Shown in pieces: positions 32,116 through 41,571 of a stretch of 64,000 nt of DNA (positions are counted from its first letter, which is position 1; each line of letters starts with the position of its first letter). The translations under genes were made by a program, and so were the position numbers. Below the pieces are notes generated by a model that was not told the origin of the DNA, did no database searches, and saw only the letters and a program-made list of their open reading frames with translations. Source of the stretch: Mycobacterium europaeum (GTDB lineage Bacteria; Actinomycetota; Actinomycetes; Mycobacteriales; Mycobacteriaceae); the NCBI RefSeq assembly GCF_002102155.1, contig NZ_LQOU01000046.1:37183-101182 (forward strand), written 5' to 3'.

Positions 32116-32934
32116 ATGAGTGAGACCACCCAACGCCAGCTCGGGCAGACGGACAGTCCGATCGAGGACGAGCTCGAGGACGCCTTCAGCAGGATGCTGA
32201 GCGAGGGCACCCAGCGCCTGCATCGCACCTGGCGCGGCGTGCTGGTCACCGGCTTCTTCGGTGGCACCGAGGTGGGAATCGGGGTGCTCGCCTACCTGGC
32301 GGTGCTGGACGCCACCCACCGCCCGCTGCTGGCCGGCGTGGCGTTCTCGATCGGATTCCTCGCGCTGCTGCTGGGCCGCAGTGAGCTGTTCACCGAGGGT
32401 TTCATCATCCCCGTCGTCACTGTGGCCGCCAAGCGCGCCAGCCTCCCGCAGCTGTTCAAACTCTGGGGCGGCACCATGTTCGCCAACCTGGTGGGTGGTT
32501 GGGTGATCATGTGGCTGATCATGACCGGATTCCCCGAGCTGCATGCGCAGACCATCGAATCCGGCACCCACTTCGCGACCGCGCCGCTGTCCGGCCAGAG
32601 CATGGCGCTGGCCGTTCTCGGCGGCATGGTCATCACGCTGATGACCCGGATGCAACACGGCACCGATTCCGTCCCCGCCAAGATCGCCGCCGCCGTCGCC
32701 GCCGCCTTCCTGCTCGCCGGGCTGCGGCTGTTCCATTCGATTCTTGATTCGCTGTTGATCTTCGGCGCGCTGGCCACGGGCAAAGCGCCGTTCGGCTACC
32801 TGACCTGGCTGGGTTGGTTCGCCTACACGGTGGTGGGCAACATGCTCGGCGGCCTTCTGTTCGTGACGTTGCTGCGGTTGTTGCGCAGCAAGGATCGGCT
32901 CGAGGAGGAGCGCGCCGACGCCGAGTCCTCGTGA
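32116..32934 (+). CDS. formate/nitrite transporter (FNT) family protein, YfdC-like
   Basis: 272 residues from MSETTQRQLG (ATG at 32116). A charged N-terminus (PIEDELEDAF) precedes six membrane segments of the FNT fold: FFGGTEVGIGVLAYLAV, GVAFSIGFLALLLGRSELFTEGFIIPV, LWGGTMFANLVGGWVIMWLI, ALAVLGGMVITLM, LLAGLRLFHSILDSLLIFGAL and WLGWFAYTVVGNMLGGLLFV, ending in a charged tail. ELFTEGF and GTMFANL are the pore-forming breaks. The YfdC branch carries formate-like anions or is uncharacterised. It begins 77 bases after the hydroxyacid dehydrogenase. Confidence 0.87.
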   Translation: MSETTQRQLGQTDSPIEDELEDAFSRMLSEGTQRLHRTWRGVLVTGFFGGTEVGIGVLAYLAVLDATHRPLLAGVAFSIGFLALLLGRSELFTEGFIIPVVTVAAKRASLPQLFKLWGGTMFANLVGGWVIMWLIMTGFPELHAQTIESGTHFATAPLSGQSMALAVLGGMVITLMTRMQHGTDSVPAKIAAAVAAAFLLAGLRLFHSILDSLLIFGALATGKAPFGYLTWLGWFAYTVVGNMLGGLLFVTLLRLLRSKDRLEEERADAESS

Positions 32935-32950
32935 CGAGCTTCTGTGCGCG

Positions 32951-33310
32951 TCAAAGCAGTTGCGGCATGACCTCGCTCGCCACCAACTCCAGATGCGCCA
33001 GATCGGACAGGTCCAGCAACCGGGTATAGACGCGCTGCACGCCGATGGCTTTCCAGGCGTCCAGCCTGTCGACGATCTCCGTGGGCGTGCCGACGAGTGG
33101 GCTGGTTGCCGCGTATTTCGCCGCCAGCTGCGGGGTCCGTTTGGCCTGATGCTCCTTCTCGAACCAGCCGCCGCCCAAGCCGAATTCGACCCGCCCCGAG
33201 CTCATCTCGTCCACCTGCGCCACCGCGATGGCCAGCGGGCCCGGATAGCGGGACGCCGCGTAGGTCACCAGGGTGCCCAGCCGGATGCTCGATATCTCTG
33301 TATGTCGTTG
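32951..33310 (-). pseudogene. LLM F420-dependent oxidoreductase remnant, truncated and internally deleted
   Basis: The reading frame starts without family sequence, then gives SIRLGTLVTYAASRYPGPLA, DEMSSGRVEFGLGGGWFEKE (the core LLM signature) and, after an abrupt join near PQLAAKYAA, the C-terminal TPTEIVDRLDAWKAIGVQ and LDLSDLAHLELVASEVMPQL. The N-terminal about 60 residues and over 100 residues between the signature and the C-terminus are missing. It therefore is a decayed copy, the second such LLM scar in the window. Confidence 0.72.
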
Positions 33311-33404
33311 GACGGCAAGCCGATTCCCAATGGCTACCCGGCCGTGGCCAAAGCGAGACGGCCAACAAGTTAACACCACGCCCGCAACTGGGTATGCCCT
33401 TAGC

Positions 33405-33851
33405 ATGACCTCACTTCTTCCACCCACGGTCGTGACTCCCGCGCGGTTGACCTGCGCCGGTGCCGCCGACGCCGTGACGGCGGCCGAACTGCGGCGCGCC
33501 CTGCGCCGGTGGCTTCAGGAGGTGACTGAGGCCCCCGCGGAGGTTCGCGACGACATCATCCTCGGCGTCAACGAGGCGCTGGCCAACTGTGTCGAGCACG
33601 CCTACCGGACCCACCGCGCGGCCGGCACCATGAAACTGCAGGCCAGCCACGACCCCGCCGCCCAGTCGATCAGCGTGTGCGTCAGCGACCGCGGATCGTG
33701 GCATCATCCCTCGCCGCAGCGCCTCAGCGATCCACGCCGGTCTCGCGGCATCATGCTGATGCACGCACTCGCCGACCACTGCACCATCAACGCCCACCCC
33801 GACGGCACCACGGTGTGCCTGGACTACACCACCCGGCCCCGGACGTCCTAG
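33405..33851 (+). CDS. RsbW/SpoIIAB-like ATP-binding regulator
   Basis: 148 residues from MTSLLPPTVVTP (ATG at 33405). A HATPase_c domain of the anti-sigma-factor kinase type: N-box GVNEALANCVEHAY, G1 box VSDRGSWHHP and G2-like RSRGIMLMHALAD. Such proteins bind a sigma factor or phosphorylate an anti-anti-sigma partner. No sigma factor or STAS partner gene adjoins it, so it is an orphan here; the partner must lie elsewhere. It is convergent with the WS/DGAT gene. No ribosome binding site was seen, so a leaderless mRNA is possible. Confidence 0.85.
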   Translation: MTSLLPPTVVTPARLTCAGAADAVTAAELRRALRRWLQEVTEAPAEVRDDIILGVNEALANCVEHAYRTHRAAGTMKLQASHDPAAQSISVCVSDRGSWHHPSPQRLSDPRRSRGIMLMHALADHCTINAHPDGTTVCLDYTTRPRTS

Positions 33852-33863
33852 CCCGTCACCCGG

Positions 33864-35222
33864 TTACACCCCGACGGCGCGCTCGAGATCCTTCAGCGAC
33901 GTCTCCAAGTGGCCCAGCAGCCGCTGCAGGTGTGGCACGCTGCGGCGGCAGCCCACCAGGCCGAAGTCGAGGTTGCCGGCGTTGTTGGTCACGGTGATGT
34001 TGACCGCCTGCCCGTCGAGCGGAATGGACAGCGGATAGTTTCCGTCCAGCCGCGCACCACGCCAGTACAGCGGCTCCGAGGGTCCGGTCGACACGTTGGA
34101 GATGACGATGTTGAACGGCGGTGACGCCGCCGACAGGTAGCCGGGGATCAGCCCGAAGAACAGGCCACCGATGTTGAATGCCGACAGCGCCAGCTGCTGA
34201 ACCGGGGGCAACTGCTGGAACACCTCTTTGGTGTCGCGGATCGAAGTGCCGATGATCTCGAGACGCCGCGCCGGGTCGTCGAGGTCCGTGGCCAGGTTGC
34301 ACAGGAATGTGCCGACCTGGTTGCCTCCGCGGTCGTCGTCGGCCTTGCGGAGATTGACCGGCACCATCGCCGTCAGCGGGGCGTCCGGCAGCGCGCCCTG
34401 CTCGAGCAGGTAGGCGCGCAGCGCCCCGGCACACATGGCGAGCACGACGTCGTTGATCGTCACCCCGGCCGTCGACTTGACCGATTTGATCCGGTCCAGC
34501 GACCACGACTGGGCGGCCACCCGGCGGGCGCCGCCGATCCGGACGTTGAACATGCTGCGCGGCGCCCGGAACGGCAGCGTGAGCTGTTGCTCGAGCAGCG
34601 CGGCCCGGGCCAGCTTGAGCGTGGACGGCGCCAGGGCGAGCGCCGAACCGGCGACGTCGCCGGCGCGCCCGAGCAGCGACCGGCGCTGGTGCCCCCCGCC
34701 ACGTTTGCGCGGACCGAGACTCCACGGGACGCGCACCTCGTCGTCGTGCGGGTCGGGGGTGAAGGCGCGCTGCACCAGCCGCATCGCCGACACGCCGTCC
34801 ATGAGGGAGTGGTGGTACTTGGTGTAGACCGCGTACCGGCCGTCCTGCAGGCCCTCGACCAGGTGGGCTTCCCACATCGGGCGGTGCCGGTCGAGGAGGC
34901 TGCCGTGCAGCCGGGACACCAACTCCAGCAGGTCGCGGACCCGGCCAGGCTCGGGGAGGGCCGAGCGGCGCAGGTGGTAGTCGAGCTCGACGTCCTTGTC
35001 GAACGACCACGCGAGGTTGGTCAGACCGCCGAAGAAGGCCGGATGCTTGCGGAACGTTGGTTGCACGTCCGTGCACTCGAGCATGGCCTGGTAGGACTCC
35101 CGGACGAAATGGGGTCCGGCGTCCTCGGGCGGTTCGAAGAGTTGCAGCGATCCCACGTGCATCGGGTGTTCGCGCGACTCGCCGATGAGGAACAGCGCAT
35201 CGGTCGGCGATATCGGTTCCAT
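33864..35222 (-). CDS. wax ester synthase / diacylglycerol acyltransferase (WS/DGAT)
   Basis: 452 residues from MEPISPTDALFL (ATG at 35222). The catalytic HHxxxDG motif is present (KYHHSLMDGVSAMRL, residues about 137-151), along with MHVGSLQLFEPP near the N-terminus, MFNVRIGGARRVAAQ, TINDVVLAMCAGALR, PVNLRKADD, NQVGTFLCNLATD, and the C-terminal NIVISNVSTGPSEPLYWRGARL with NITVTNNAGNLDFGL. It esterifies acyl-CoA to diacylglycerol or long-chain alcohols to make storage triglyceride or wax, at the membrane or lipid-body surface. Mycobacteria hold many paralogues (Tgs family), and I do not assign which. Confidence 0.92.
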   Translation of the reverse strand: MEPISPTDALFLIGESREHPMHVGSLQLFEPPEDAGPHFVRESYQAMLECTDVQPTFRKHPAFFGGLTNLAWSFDKDVELDYHLRRSALPEPGRVRDLLELVSRLHGSLLDRHRPMWEAHLVEGLQDGRYAVYTKYHHSLMDGVSAMRLVQRAFTPDPHDDEVRVPWSLGPRKRGGGHQRRSLLGRAGDVAGSALALAPSTLKLARAALLEQQLTLPFRAPRSMFNVRIGGARRVAAQSWSLDRIKSVKSTAGVTINDVVLAMCAGALRAYLLEQGALPDAPLTAMVPVNLRKADDDRGGNQVGTFLCNLATDLDDPARRLEIIGTSIRDTKEVFQQLPPVQQLALSAFNIGGLFFGLIPGYLSAASPPFNIVISNVSTGPSEPLYWRGARLDGNYPLSIPLDGQAVNITVTNNAGNLDFGLVGCRRSVPHLQRLLGHLETSLKDLERAVGV

Positions 35223-35438
35223 GGTCAACCCCGTTCTTTCGTTGCGCCGTCCACGCGGCACACGCCCATGTCGTAGTAGCCGCAGCGCGCGTTTGTTAAT
35301 CGCGAATCACCGCGCCGAATCCGGTCACCGGCCGAAGCGCTTGCGGGCGCGGCAGTTTGGGCGCATGCGCGCGAACGGGGGCGGTCGAGGGGTGAAGGTG
35401 CCGGCGAATGCCCGAAACGGGACGGGCGGGTGCGGCGG

Positions 35439-37427
35439 CTATCGCGACTTGCGGAAGGCGGCGGTGATCCCGGCGACCCGGGGGTCGGCGCGTAGCTCCT
35501 CGAGGGTGGCCGGTAGCGGAAGCCGCCAGTTCGGATACTCGTCGATGGTGCCCGGCAAGTTCGGCTGGCGGGGTTCGGCCAGCACGTCGTATGGCGAGAT
35601 CAGCTTCAGACGGCTGGGGGTGGCCGCCAGCAACCGGTGCATCGCGGCGATGATCGCGGTTTCGTCCGGGTCCGGACCCGCCAGCAGGCCCTCGGCGCGC
35701 AGCAGCTCCAGCCACTCGGCGCGTTCCTTGTCGGCCACCGACTGCTCGCCCGCGACGTCGTCGAGCAGGCCCAGGTCGGCGCGCACCCGCACGTGTTCGC
35801 CGCGCAGGAATCCGGCCGCCGTGGGCAGGTCGTGGGTGGACAGGCTGGCCGCCGCCCGCGACGGCCACTTCGCCGGCGGAAGCAGCGGCTCGCCGGGCGC
35901 CGACTGGTCGCGGGTGAACCAGGACACCGCGCACCCGAGCATCTCGTTGTCGGCCAGCGCCTGGGTCACCTCCGGTTCGACGGTGCCCAGGTCCTCGCCG
36001 ACGACGGTGGCGCCCGCCCGGTGCGCCTCCAGCGCCAGGACCGCCAGCATGACGTCGGCGTCGTAGTGCACGTAGGTGCCGCGATCCGGGCCGTCGCCCG
36101 GCGGAATCCACCACAGCCGCCACAGCCCGGCGACATGGTCGATCCGCAGACCGTCGGCGTGGCCGAGCACCGCCCGCAGCATGTCCCGCAGCGCGGCATA
36201 GCCGGTGGCGGCGAGGCGGTCCGGCCGCCACGGCGGCAGTCCCCAATCCTGTCCCCGCGGGGTGAAGTTGTCCGGTGGCGCCCCGACGCTCACCCCGGCG
36301 GCCAGCACGTCGGCCAGCGCCCACGCGTCGGCGCCGTTCGCGTCCACGCCCACCGGCAGGTCGTGCAGCACACCGAGCGCCATTCCCGCGTCCCGGGCGG
36401 CGTCGCGCACGGCGGCCAACTGCTCGTCGCAGCGCCGCTGCACCCAGGCATGGAACGCCACCCGCGGCGCCAGCTCGCGGCGGGCCGCCGCTACCGCCGG
36501 CCCGGCGACGTCACGCAGCGGCGCGGGCCATCGGGTCCACCGGCCGCCGTGGCGTTCGGCCAGCGCGCAGTACGTGGCCCAGTCCCGCAGCCCCGTCCCG
36601 GCGGGCGATTCGTCCAACGGGCTGGGCCGGCCTTCGGCTCGCCACAGCAGTTCCAGGGCCGACCGTTTGGCCGCCCACACCAGGTCATAGTCGATCCGCT
36701 CGGTGGTGGCCGAGACCCGCAGCGCGTCCACCTCCGCGCGGGTGTCCGGATCGGCCCGCCGGTACGCGTCGAGGTCCTCGACCCGCAAGGCCAGCGGAGT
36801 GGCGAACCGCCGGCTCGACGGGGTGTAGGGGGACGGCTGCACCGGATGCGTCGGACCGGGCGCGTGCAGCGGGTTGAGCAGCACCGCGCCGGCCCCGTGT
36901 TCGGAGGCCGTCCACTCGAGGAACTCCCGCAGGTCGCCCAGGTCGCCCACGCCCCAGGACCGCGCCGAGCGCAAGCCGTAGAGCTGCAGCATCCACCCCC
37001 ACGTTTCCGGCGTCGGCGGCACGCGCGGCGGCGCGGCCACCAGGGTCGCTTCCTGGCCGTCGTCCAGGTGCAGCCGATACCAGCCCGGGGTCAGGTCACC
37101 GGGCAGCTCGTCGCGCACCTCGATCCGCTCGCCGTCCTCGCTGACCAGCAGGGCGGCGCGGGGCATCGGCCGGGGACGTCCGCCCACCCGCACGGCGACG
37201 GTCGGCGCCAGGGCGCCCGGGCGGTCACGCTCGGCCAGTCGGGCCAACTCGCGGCGCCGGTCGGCTTCGCTCGCGGCCTCGACGTCGAGCAGGCCGAGCA
37301 CCCGGATGACGACCTCGGCGTCGACCTGCACGGGCTCCCGCCGCTCGTTGCGATAGGAGGTCGCCACCCCGTGTGCCGCGGCCAACCGGCGGAGGTCATC
37401 GGGAACCGGCTTGGGCTGCGCCGTCAA
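35439..37427 (-). CDS. malQ: 4-alpha-glucanotransferase (amylomaltase, GH77)
   Basis: 662 residues. The best start appears to be a TTG at 37427 (reading MTAQPKPVPDDLRRLAA). After an N-terminal MalQ-specific domain (to about residue 140) comes the GH77 barrel: WGWMLQLYGLRSARSWGVGD, NPLHAPGPTHPVQPSPYTPS, HDLPVGVD, DNFTPRGQDWGLPPW, GLRIDHVAGLWRLWWIP with the nucleophile Asp, GEDLGTVEP with the acid/base Glu, STHDLPT with the third Asp, and NLPGTIDEYPNW. It transfers maltosyl units between glucans in glycogen and maltose metabolism. It is convergent with nothing and lacks glycogen neighbours. Confidence 0.94.
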   Translation of the reverse strand: MTAQPKPVPDDLRRLAAAHGVATSYRNERREPVQVDAEVVIRVLGLLDVEAASEADRRRELARLAERDRPGALAPTVAVRVGGRPRPMPRAALLVSEDGERIEVRDELPGDLTPGWYRLHLDDGQEATLVAAPPRVPPTPETWGWMLQLYGLRSARSWGVGDLGDLREFLEWTASEHGAGAVLLNPLHAPGPTHPVQPSPYTPSSRRFATPLALRVEDLDAYRRADPDTRAEVDALRVSATTERIDYDLVWAAKRSALELLWRAEGRPSPLDESPAGTGLRDWATYCALAERHGGRWTRWPAPLRDVAGPAVAAARRELAPRVAFHAWVQRRCDEQLAAVRDAARDAGMALGVLHDLPVGVDANGADAWALADVLAAGVSVGAPPDNFTPRGQDWGLPPWRPDRLAATGYAALRDMLRAVLGHADGLRIDHVAGLWRLWWIPPGDGPDRGTYVHYDADVMLAVLALEAHRAGATVVGEDLGTVEPEVTQALADNEMLGCAVSWFTRDQSAPGEPLLPPAKWPSRAAASLSTHDLPTAAGFLRGEHVRVRADLGLLDDVAGEQSVADKERAEWLELLRAEGLLAGPDPDETAIIAAMHRLLAATPSRLKLISPYDVLAEPRQPNLPGTIDEYPNWRLPLPATLEELRADPRVAGITAAFRKSR

Positions 37428-37614
37428 CGCGGCGGCCCGGGTGGGGCGTCCGCAGGGGCGGCCGGACGGCGGTGACGCTGAAGCACAACGCTTATATACC
37501 CAGGCCGGGGATTCTCACACGCCCCACCCAAAGGCGTTCGCCGTCAGCCGCTTTCGCCTAGTGAACGCGAAACGGCCGCGTGAGCAACGGATTTCAGGTG
37601 TCTCGGCGGGAGGG

Positions 37615-39045
37615 CTACCTGACGTCGTCGGCCAGCTCCCGCGCCTCCTGTTCACTTTCCACCGCGGGCCCGGAACCGGGCAGCGGCTTGCCGGCCACCT
37701 CCGGTGTGAACAGCAGCGTGACGGCGCCCACCAGGCCACCGAAGATCAGCATGTAGGCGGGCGCCATGACGTTGCCCGTGCCGGAGACCAGCGCCTGGGC
37801 GATCAGCGGCGTGGTGCCTCCCACGGCCGATATCGAGATGTTGTACGAGATGGCCAGCGCCCCGTAGCGCACGTTGGTGGGAAACAACGCCGGCAGCATG
37901 GCGGGCGCGGTGCTGTCGAAGCACAGCTCCATCGCCCCGATCAGGAGAACGCCGAGGAAGATCACCGGGTAGATGCTGCCGAAGCGGATGAGCAGGAACG
38001 CGGGGATGGAGCCCACGATCAGCAGTGCACAGCCCGTCCACATGATCGGTTTGACGCCGATGCGATCCGACAGCGCGGCGACCAGCACCACCGTGACCAT
38101 CAGGATCGCCAGCGTCACCACGATCATCACCAACCCGGCGGTGTGACCGACGCGAACGAACAACTTGAGGTACGTCGGCAGGTAGCCGGTCAGCATGAAG
38201 TCGGCGACCTGTGAGGTGAGCACCAGGGACGCGCAGATCAGCAGGCCGCGCCACTGGTCGACGACCGTGCGCCGAAACTGCTGCCGGCCACTCTCGGGCG
38301 GGTGCGCGCCGTCGGTCGCGGTCTCGTAGGCGGAGGACTCCTCGAGCCGCAGCCGCAGAAATAGCGCGAACAGGCCGAAGGGCAGACCCAGCAGCAGCGG
38401 AATGCGCCAGCCGTAGGTCAGCATGTCGTTCTCGGGCAGCCAGGTCTGCAGCCCGGTCACCAGCATCCCGGCGAGCACGAACCCGACCAGGTTGCCCATG
38501 GGCAAAAACCCGACCATCATGCCGCGTTTGTGGTCGGGCGCCTGCTCGACCAGGTAGGTCATCGCGCCCACGTACTCGCCGCCCGTCGACAGGCCCTGAC
38601 AGACGCGGGCGACGACCAGCAGGACCGGCGCCCAGATGCCGATGACGCTGTACCCGGGAAGCAAACCCGTCACGGTGGTGCTCACCGTCATCATCAGGAT
38701 GGTGACGACAAGGACCCGGTGCCGTCCGATGCGGTCGCCGAGCGGGCCGAAGATGAACCCGCCGAGCGGGCGCACCACGAACGCCGCCGCCAGGGTGCCG
38801 AAGGTCGCGAGGAGGTGGACGCCACTGACGCTCTTACCGGGATAGAACACCTGAGCGATGGTGGTGGCGATGTAGCCGTAGACGCCGAAGTCGTACCACT
38901 CCATGAAGTTGCCGATGGCCGTGCCCATGATGGTCTGGCGCATGGCCGGGTCGGCGACCCTGATCTCTTTGCGTGCCCATTTCCTCCGGCGGCCCCGTGC
39001 ACTCATCGACGAATTGCGTACCCAGAAGTGTCGCGGGCCGAACAA
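37615..39045 (-). CDS. MFS transporter, metabolite:H+ symporter (MHS) type
   Basis: 476 residues from a TTG at 39045 that has GGGAGTGAG just upstream; ATG 39006 (MSARGRRRKW) is the alternative. Twelve membrane segments. The MHS mark NFMEWYDFGVYGYIA is in helix 1, followed by VVRPLGGFIFGPLGDRIGRHR (loop 2-3 motif), RVCQGLSTGGEYVGAMTYL (motif of helix 5), and MLPALFPTNVRYGALAISYN in the second half. Relatives carry proline, betaine, shikimate, citrate or alpha-ketoglutarate with protons. Substrate unknown. C-terminal tail acidic. Confidence 0.9.
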   Translation of the reverse strand: MFGPRHFWVRNSSMSARGRRRKWARKEIRVADPAMRQTIMGTAIGNFMEWYDFGVYGYIATTIAQVFYPGKSVSGVHLLATFGTLAAAFVVRPLGGFIFGPLGDRIGRHRVLVVTILMMTVSTTVTGLLPGYSVIGIWAPVLLVVARVCQGLSTGGEYVGAMTYLVEQAPDHKRGMMVGFLPMGNLVGFVLAGMLVTGLQTWLPENDMLTYGWRIPLLLGLPFGLFALFLRLRLEESSAYETATDGAHPPESGRQQFRRTVVDQWRGLLICASLVLTSQVADFMLTGYLPTYLKLFVRVGHTAGLVMIVVTLAILMVTVVLVAALSDRIGVKPIMWTGCALLIVGSIPAFLLIRFGSIYPVIFLGVLLIGAMELCFDSTAPAMLPALFPTNVRYGALAISYNISISAVGGTTPLIAQALVSGTGNVMAPAYMLIFGGLVGAVTLLFTPEVAGKPLPGSGPAVESEQEARELADDVR

Positions 39046-39123
39046 ATCTCACTCCCAACCGGCTCTATCGTCTCCACCCGACCGGTGGCCGATGGTAGCG
39101 ACCCGGGCCGGGTCGACGGGAAT

Positions 39124-39720
39124 TCACTGACCTTTCAGGCTGCCGATGCGAAGCGAGAAATCCTGCGGCGGCGCGGACCGTTCCCGTGGCGCGGACCGCC
39201 CGCCGGCCTCGATGTCCTCGACGTAGCGTTGGGGGTCGCGGTCGACGATCGGCAAGCCCTCGGTGGTGGGATGCTCGGCCATGAACTCGCTGTATTGGCG
39301 CCCCAGCGCTTCACGAAGGCCGATGGGGGCGCTGCGACGGAAGTCCGACAGCCCTTCTCGCTCCTCTTCACCCATGTGGTCGTCGTTGGCCTCACGGGTG
39401 CGCCCGACCGCGGCCCACCACTCTTCGTCGCCGACTTCGGCGGCGTTGGCGTCGCGCACCCCGTCGCGGATGTCGTTGTGGTCCCCGATGGCGTCGAGCG
39501 TCTCGCCTTCGGCGTCATCGGAGCCCCGCGTCAGCAACTGCGGGTAGAAGATCTTCTCCTCGATGTAGGCGTGCACGTCGAGCTTGTCGGCCAGGGGGCG
39601 CCACACCCGCGCCAGGGCGGCCTGGTCGGTCGGTGTCTGAGCCTGCAGGTCGTCCAGCCTGGCGAACTGTTCGCGGAACCACTCGTGGTCGGCGAGGATC
39701 AACATGGTGATGTCAGCCAT
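39124..39720 (-). CDS. hemerythrin HHE cation-binding domain protein
   Basis: 198 residues. Four-helix hemerythrin-type fold with iron ligands in the expected order: ILADHEWFREQF (His12), DVHAYIEEKIFYPQL (His and Glu), AIGDHNDIRDGV, and REANDDHMGEEEREGL. The C-terminal 50 residues (PIVDRDPQRYVEDI onward) are a polar tail outside the domain. Such proteins bind a di-iron centre and sense or carry O2, NO or peroxide; mycobacterial versions affect resistance to oxidative stress and macrolides. It stands alone, divergent from the mycolic acid methyltransferase. Confidence 0.9.
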   Translation of the reverse strand: MADITMLILADHEWFREQFARLDDLQAQTPTDQAALARVWRPLADKLDVHAYIEEKIFYPQLLTRGSDDAEGETLDAIGDHNDIRDGVRDANAAEVGDEEWWAAVGRTREANDDHMGEEEREGLSDFRRSAPIGLREALGRQYSEFMAEHPTTEGLPIVDRDPQRYVEDIEAGGRSAPRERSAPPQDFSLRIGSLKGQ

Positions 39721-39901
39721 CGCGACGCCCCACCTCCCTCACCGCTACGGTTCGCGGCCATGGTGTCCCATGGCGCCGAACCAGTCAACCGGGGGAACGC
39801 GCCGACGGGGCGGCGCAGACCGTGCGGATACACTGGGGCACCAGCATGCCGATCGACAGCGATCGCACGCCGTTAAGCCCCACCGATGTCAGAGGTTGTT
39901 T

Positions 39902-40786
39902 GTGCCGGAAAATCGCAGCGAGCCCGCAAGCCTAGAGCCGCATTTCGAGGACGTTCAGGCCCACTACGACCTGTCCGACGAGTTCTTCGCGCTCTTCTTG
40001 GACCCGACGCGGACCTACAGCTGCGCCTACTTCGAACGCGACGACATGACCCTCGAAGAGGCCCAGCTCGCCAAGGTCGACCTGTCACTGGGCAAGCTCG
40101 GGCTGCAGGCGGGCCAGACGCTGCTCGACATCGGCTGCGGCTGGGGTACCACCATCGTGCGGGCGCTCGAGCGTTACGACGTCAACGTCGTCGGCCTGAC
40201 GCTGAGCCGCAACCAGCAGGCACACGTGCAGCAGCGCCTGGACCAGCACCCCAGCCCGCGCAGCAAGCGCGTGCTGCTGCAGGGCTGGGAGCAGTTCGAC
40301 GAAAAGGTGGACCGCATCGTGTCCATCGGCGCCTTCGAGCACTTCGGCCGCGACCGCTACCCCGACTTCTTCAAGATGGCGTACGAGGCGCTGCCCGCCG
40401 ACGGGGTGATGATGCTGCACACCATCATCAAGCCCAGCGACGAGGAATTCGCCGAGCGCGGACTGCCCATCACCATGACCAAGCTGCGGTTCATGAAATT
40501 CATCATGGACGAGATCTTCCCGGGCGGTGACCTGCCGCAAGCTAAGAACGTCGAAGAGCACGCGACCCGCGCTGGCTTCAGCCTCAAGCTCGTCCAGCCA
40601 CTGCGGCTGCATTACGCGCGCACCCTCGACACCTGGGCGGCCGCCCTCGAGTCGCGCCGCGACGAGGCCATCGCGATTCAGTCCCAAGAGGTTTACGACC
40701 GGTACATGAAATACCTGACCGGCTGCGCCGACCTGTTTCGCGAGGGCTACACCGACGTCGCGCAGTTCACCCTGACCAAGGGCTGA
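39902..40786 (+). CDS. cyclopropane mycolic acid synthase / mycolic acid methyltransferase
   Basis: 294 residues from GTG 39902 with AGAGGT upstream. All features of the CmaA/MmaA/PcaA family are present: HFEDVQAHYDLSDEFFALFL, PTRTYSCAYFERDDMTLEEAQ, LLDIGCGWGTT (SAM motif I), GLTLSRNQ, VSIGAFEHFG (bicarbonate-site Glu), and the C-terminal YLTGCADLFREGYTDVAQFTL with the conserved Cys. It adds a methylene or methyl group to the double bond of meromycolate chains on acyl carrier protein. The exact paralogue (cis or trans, proximal or distal) cannot be told by eye. Confidence 0.93.
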   Translation: MPENRSEPASLEPHFEDVQAHYDLSDEFFALFLDPTRTYSCAYFERDDMTLEEAQLAKVDLSLGKLGLQAGQTLLDIGCGWGTTIVRALERYDVNVVGLTLSRNQQAHVQQRLDQHPSPRSKRVLLQGWEQFDEKVDRIVSIGAFEHFGRDRYPDFFKMAYEALPADGVMMLHTIIKPSDEEFAERGLPITMTKLRFMKFIMDEIFPGGDLPQAKNVEEHATRAGFSLKLVQPLRLHYARTLDTWAAALESRRDEAIAIQSQEVYDRYMKYLTGCADLFREGYTDVAQFTLTKG

Positions 40787-40915
40787 CAACCCGGGCGAGC
40801 CGCAGGCGCGCCCGGATCGGTTTATCAGCCCCGGTCCCGGGGTAAATCCACGAGCAACAACCTGTTTGGGTGCGCGCCGACCGTCGTCGGCGCAAAACCG
40901 CAGGGAAGGATGATC

Positions 40916-41428
40916 GTGAGTGCGAAGCATCGAATGACCGGGGCGCCAGAGCAAAGACGGCCAGCGGATCCTGCGGCGCGGCGGGGCTCGGGTGTCGCGG
41001 GCCTGTGTGACGTCATCTCCGCCTCGATGCTGTGCGCGGCGACCCTGACCGCCCTGGTACTCAACGCGCCCCACGACGAGAAGCGGACCGTCGGGGCGAG
41101 GCAGGAGTCGCCGCCGCCCGCGTCCCAGCCGGTGCGGCAGGAGGGCACCGTGATCGCCGTGTCGGAGGGCTCGGTCACCGCGCGCAGCGCCAACGGGTAC
41201 ACCCAGACCTATCTCGTCACCCCCGGCACCACCCTGATCGCTCACGGCGGCGTCCAATCCGGCAGCGCCACGCCGCGTTTCACCGTCAACGACCACGTCG
41301 AAATCGTCGGAACCATTCAGGACGGCACCGCCTTGGCCACCGCGGTCGCCGACCGCGACGTCGCCCACGGGGACGGGCCACCGATGGATTTCCTTGACGG
41401 GCAGGTGGTTCCGGCGGGACGCACCTGA
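40916..41428 (+). CDS. membrane-anchored DUF5666-like beta-domain protein
   Basis: GTG 40916 is chosen because GGGAAGGA lies six bases upstream; the ATG at 40910 sits on top of it. 170 residues: a cytoplasmic basic N-terminus, one membrane segment (DVISASMLCAATLTALVLNAP, residues about 30-52), a Gln/Pro linker, and an extracellular beta domain RQEGTVIAVSEGSVTARSAN, FTVNDHVEIVGTIQDGT, ATAVADRDV resembling DUF5666. The role is not known; similar proteins are found beside unrelated genes across mycobacteria. No paired gene. Confidence 0.7.
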   Translation: MSAKHRMTGAPEQRRPADPAARRGSGVAGLCDVISASMLCAATLTALVLNAPHDEKRTVGARQESPPPASQPVRQEGTVIAVSEGSVTARSANGYTQTYLVTPGTTLIAHGGVQSGSATPRFTVNDHVEIVGTIQDGTALATAVADRDVAHGDGPPMDFLDGQVVPAGRT

Positions 41429-41571
41429 CGTTCGCCCGGTCTAAGCACCGAACCGACGAATAGCCCTGCCGCGCAACGTGTCCAGCGCGCGGCCGTTTTC
41501 GGTGGATCCCCCCTTCTCCTGTTCGGCCTCCCGGCCTAGTCTGTATGCCATCCAGCGCCAGAGGAGGCCCC

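Noticed and set aside
35637..37475. 612-residue plus-strand frame across malQ
   Set aside because: Arg/Gly/Pro-rich shadow of malQ with no domain; the minus-strand GH77 motifs are decisive.
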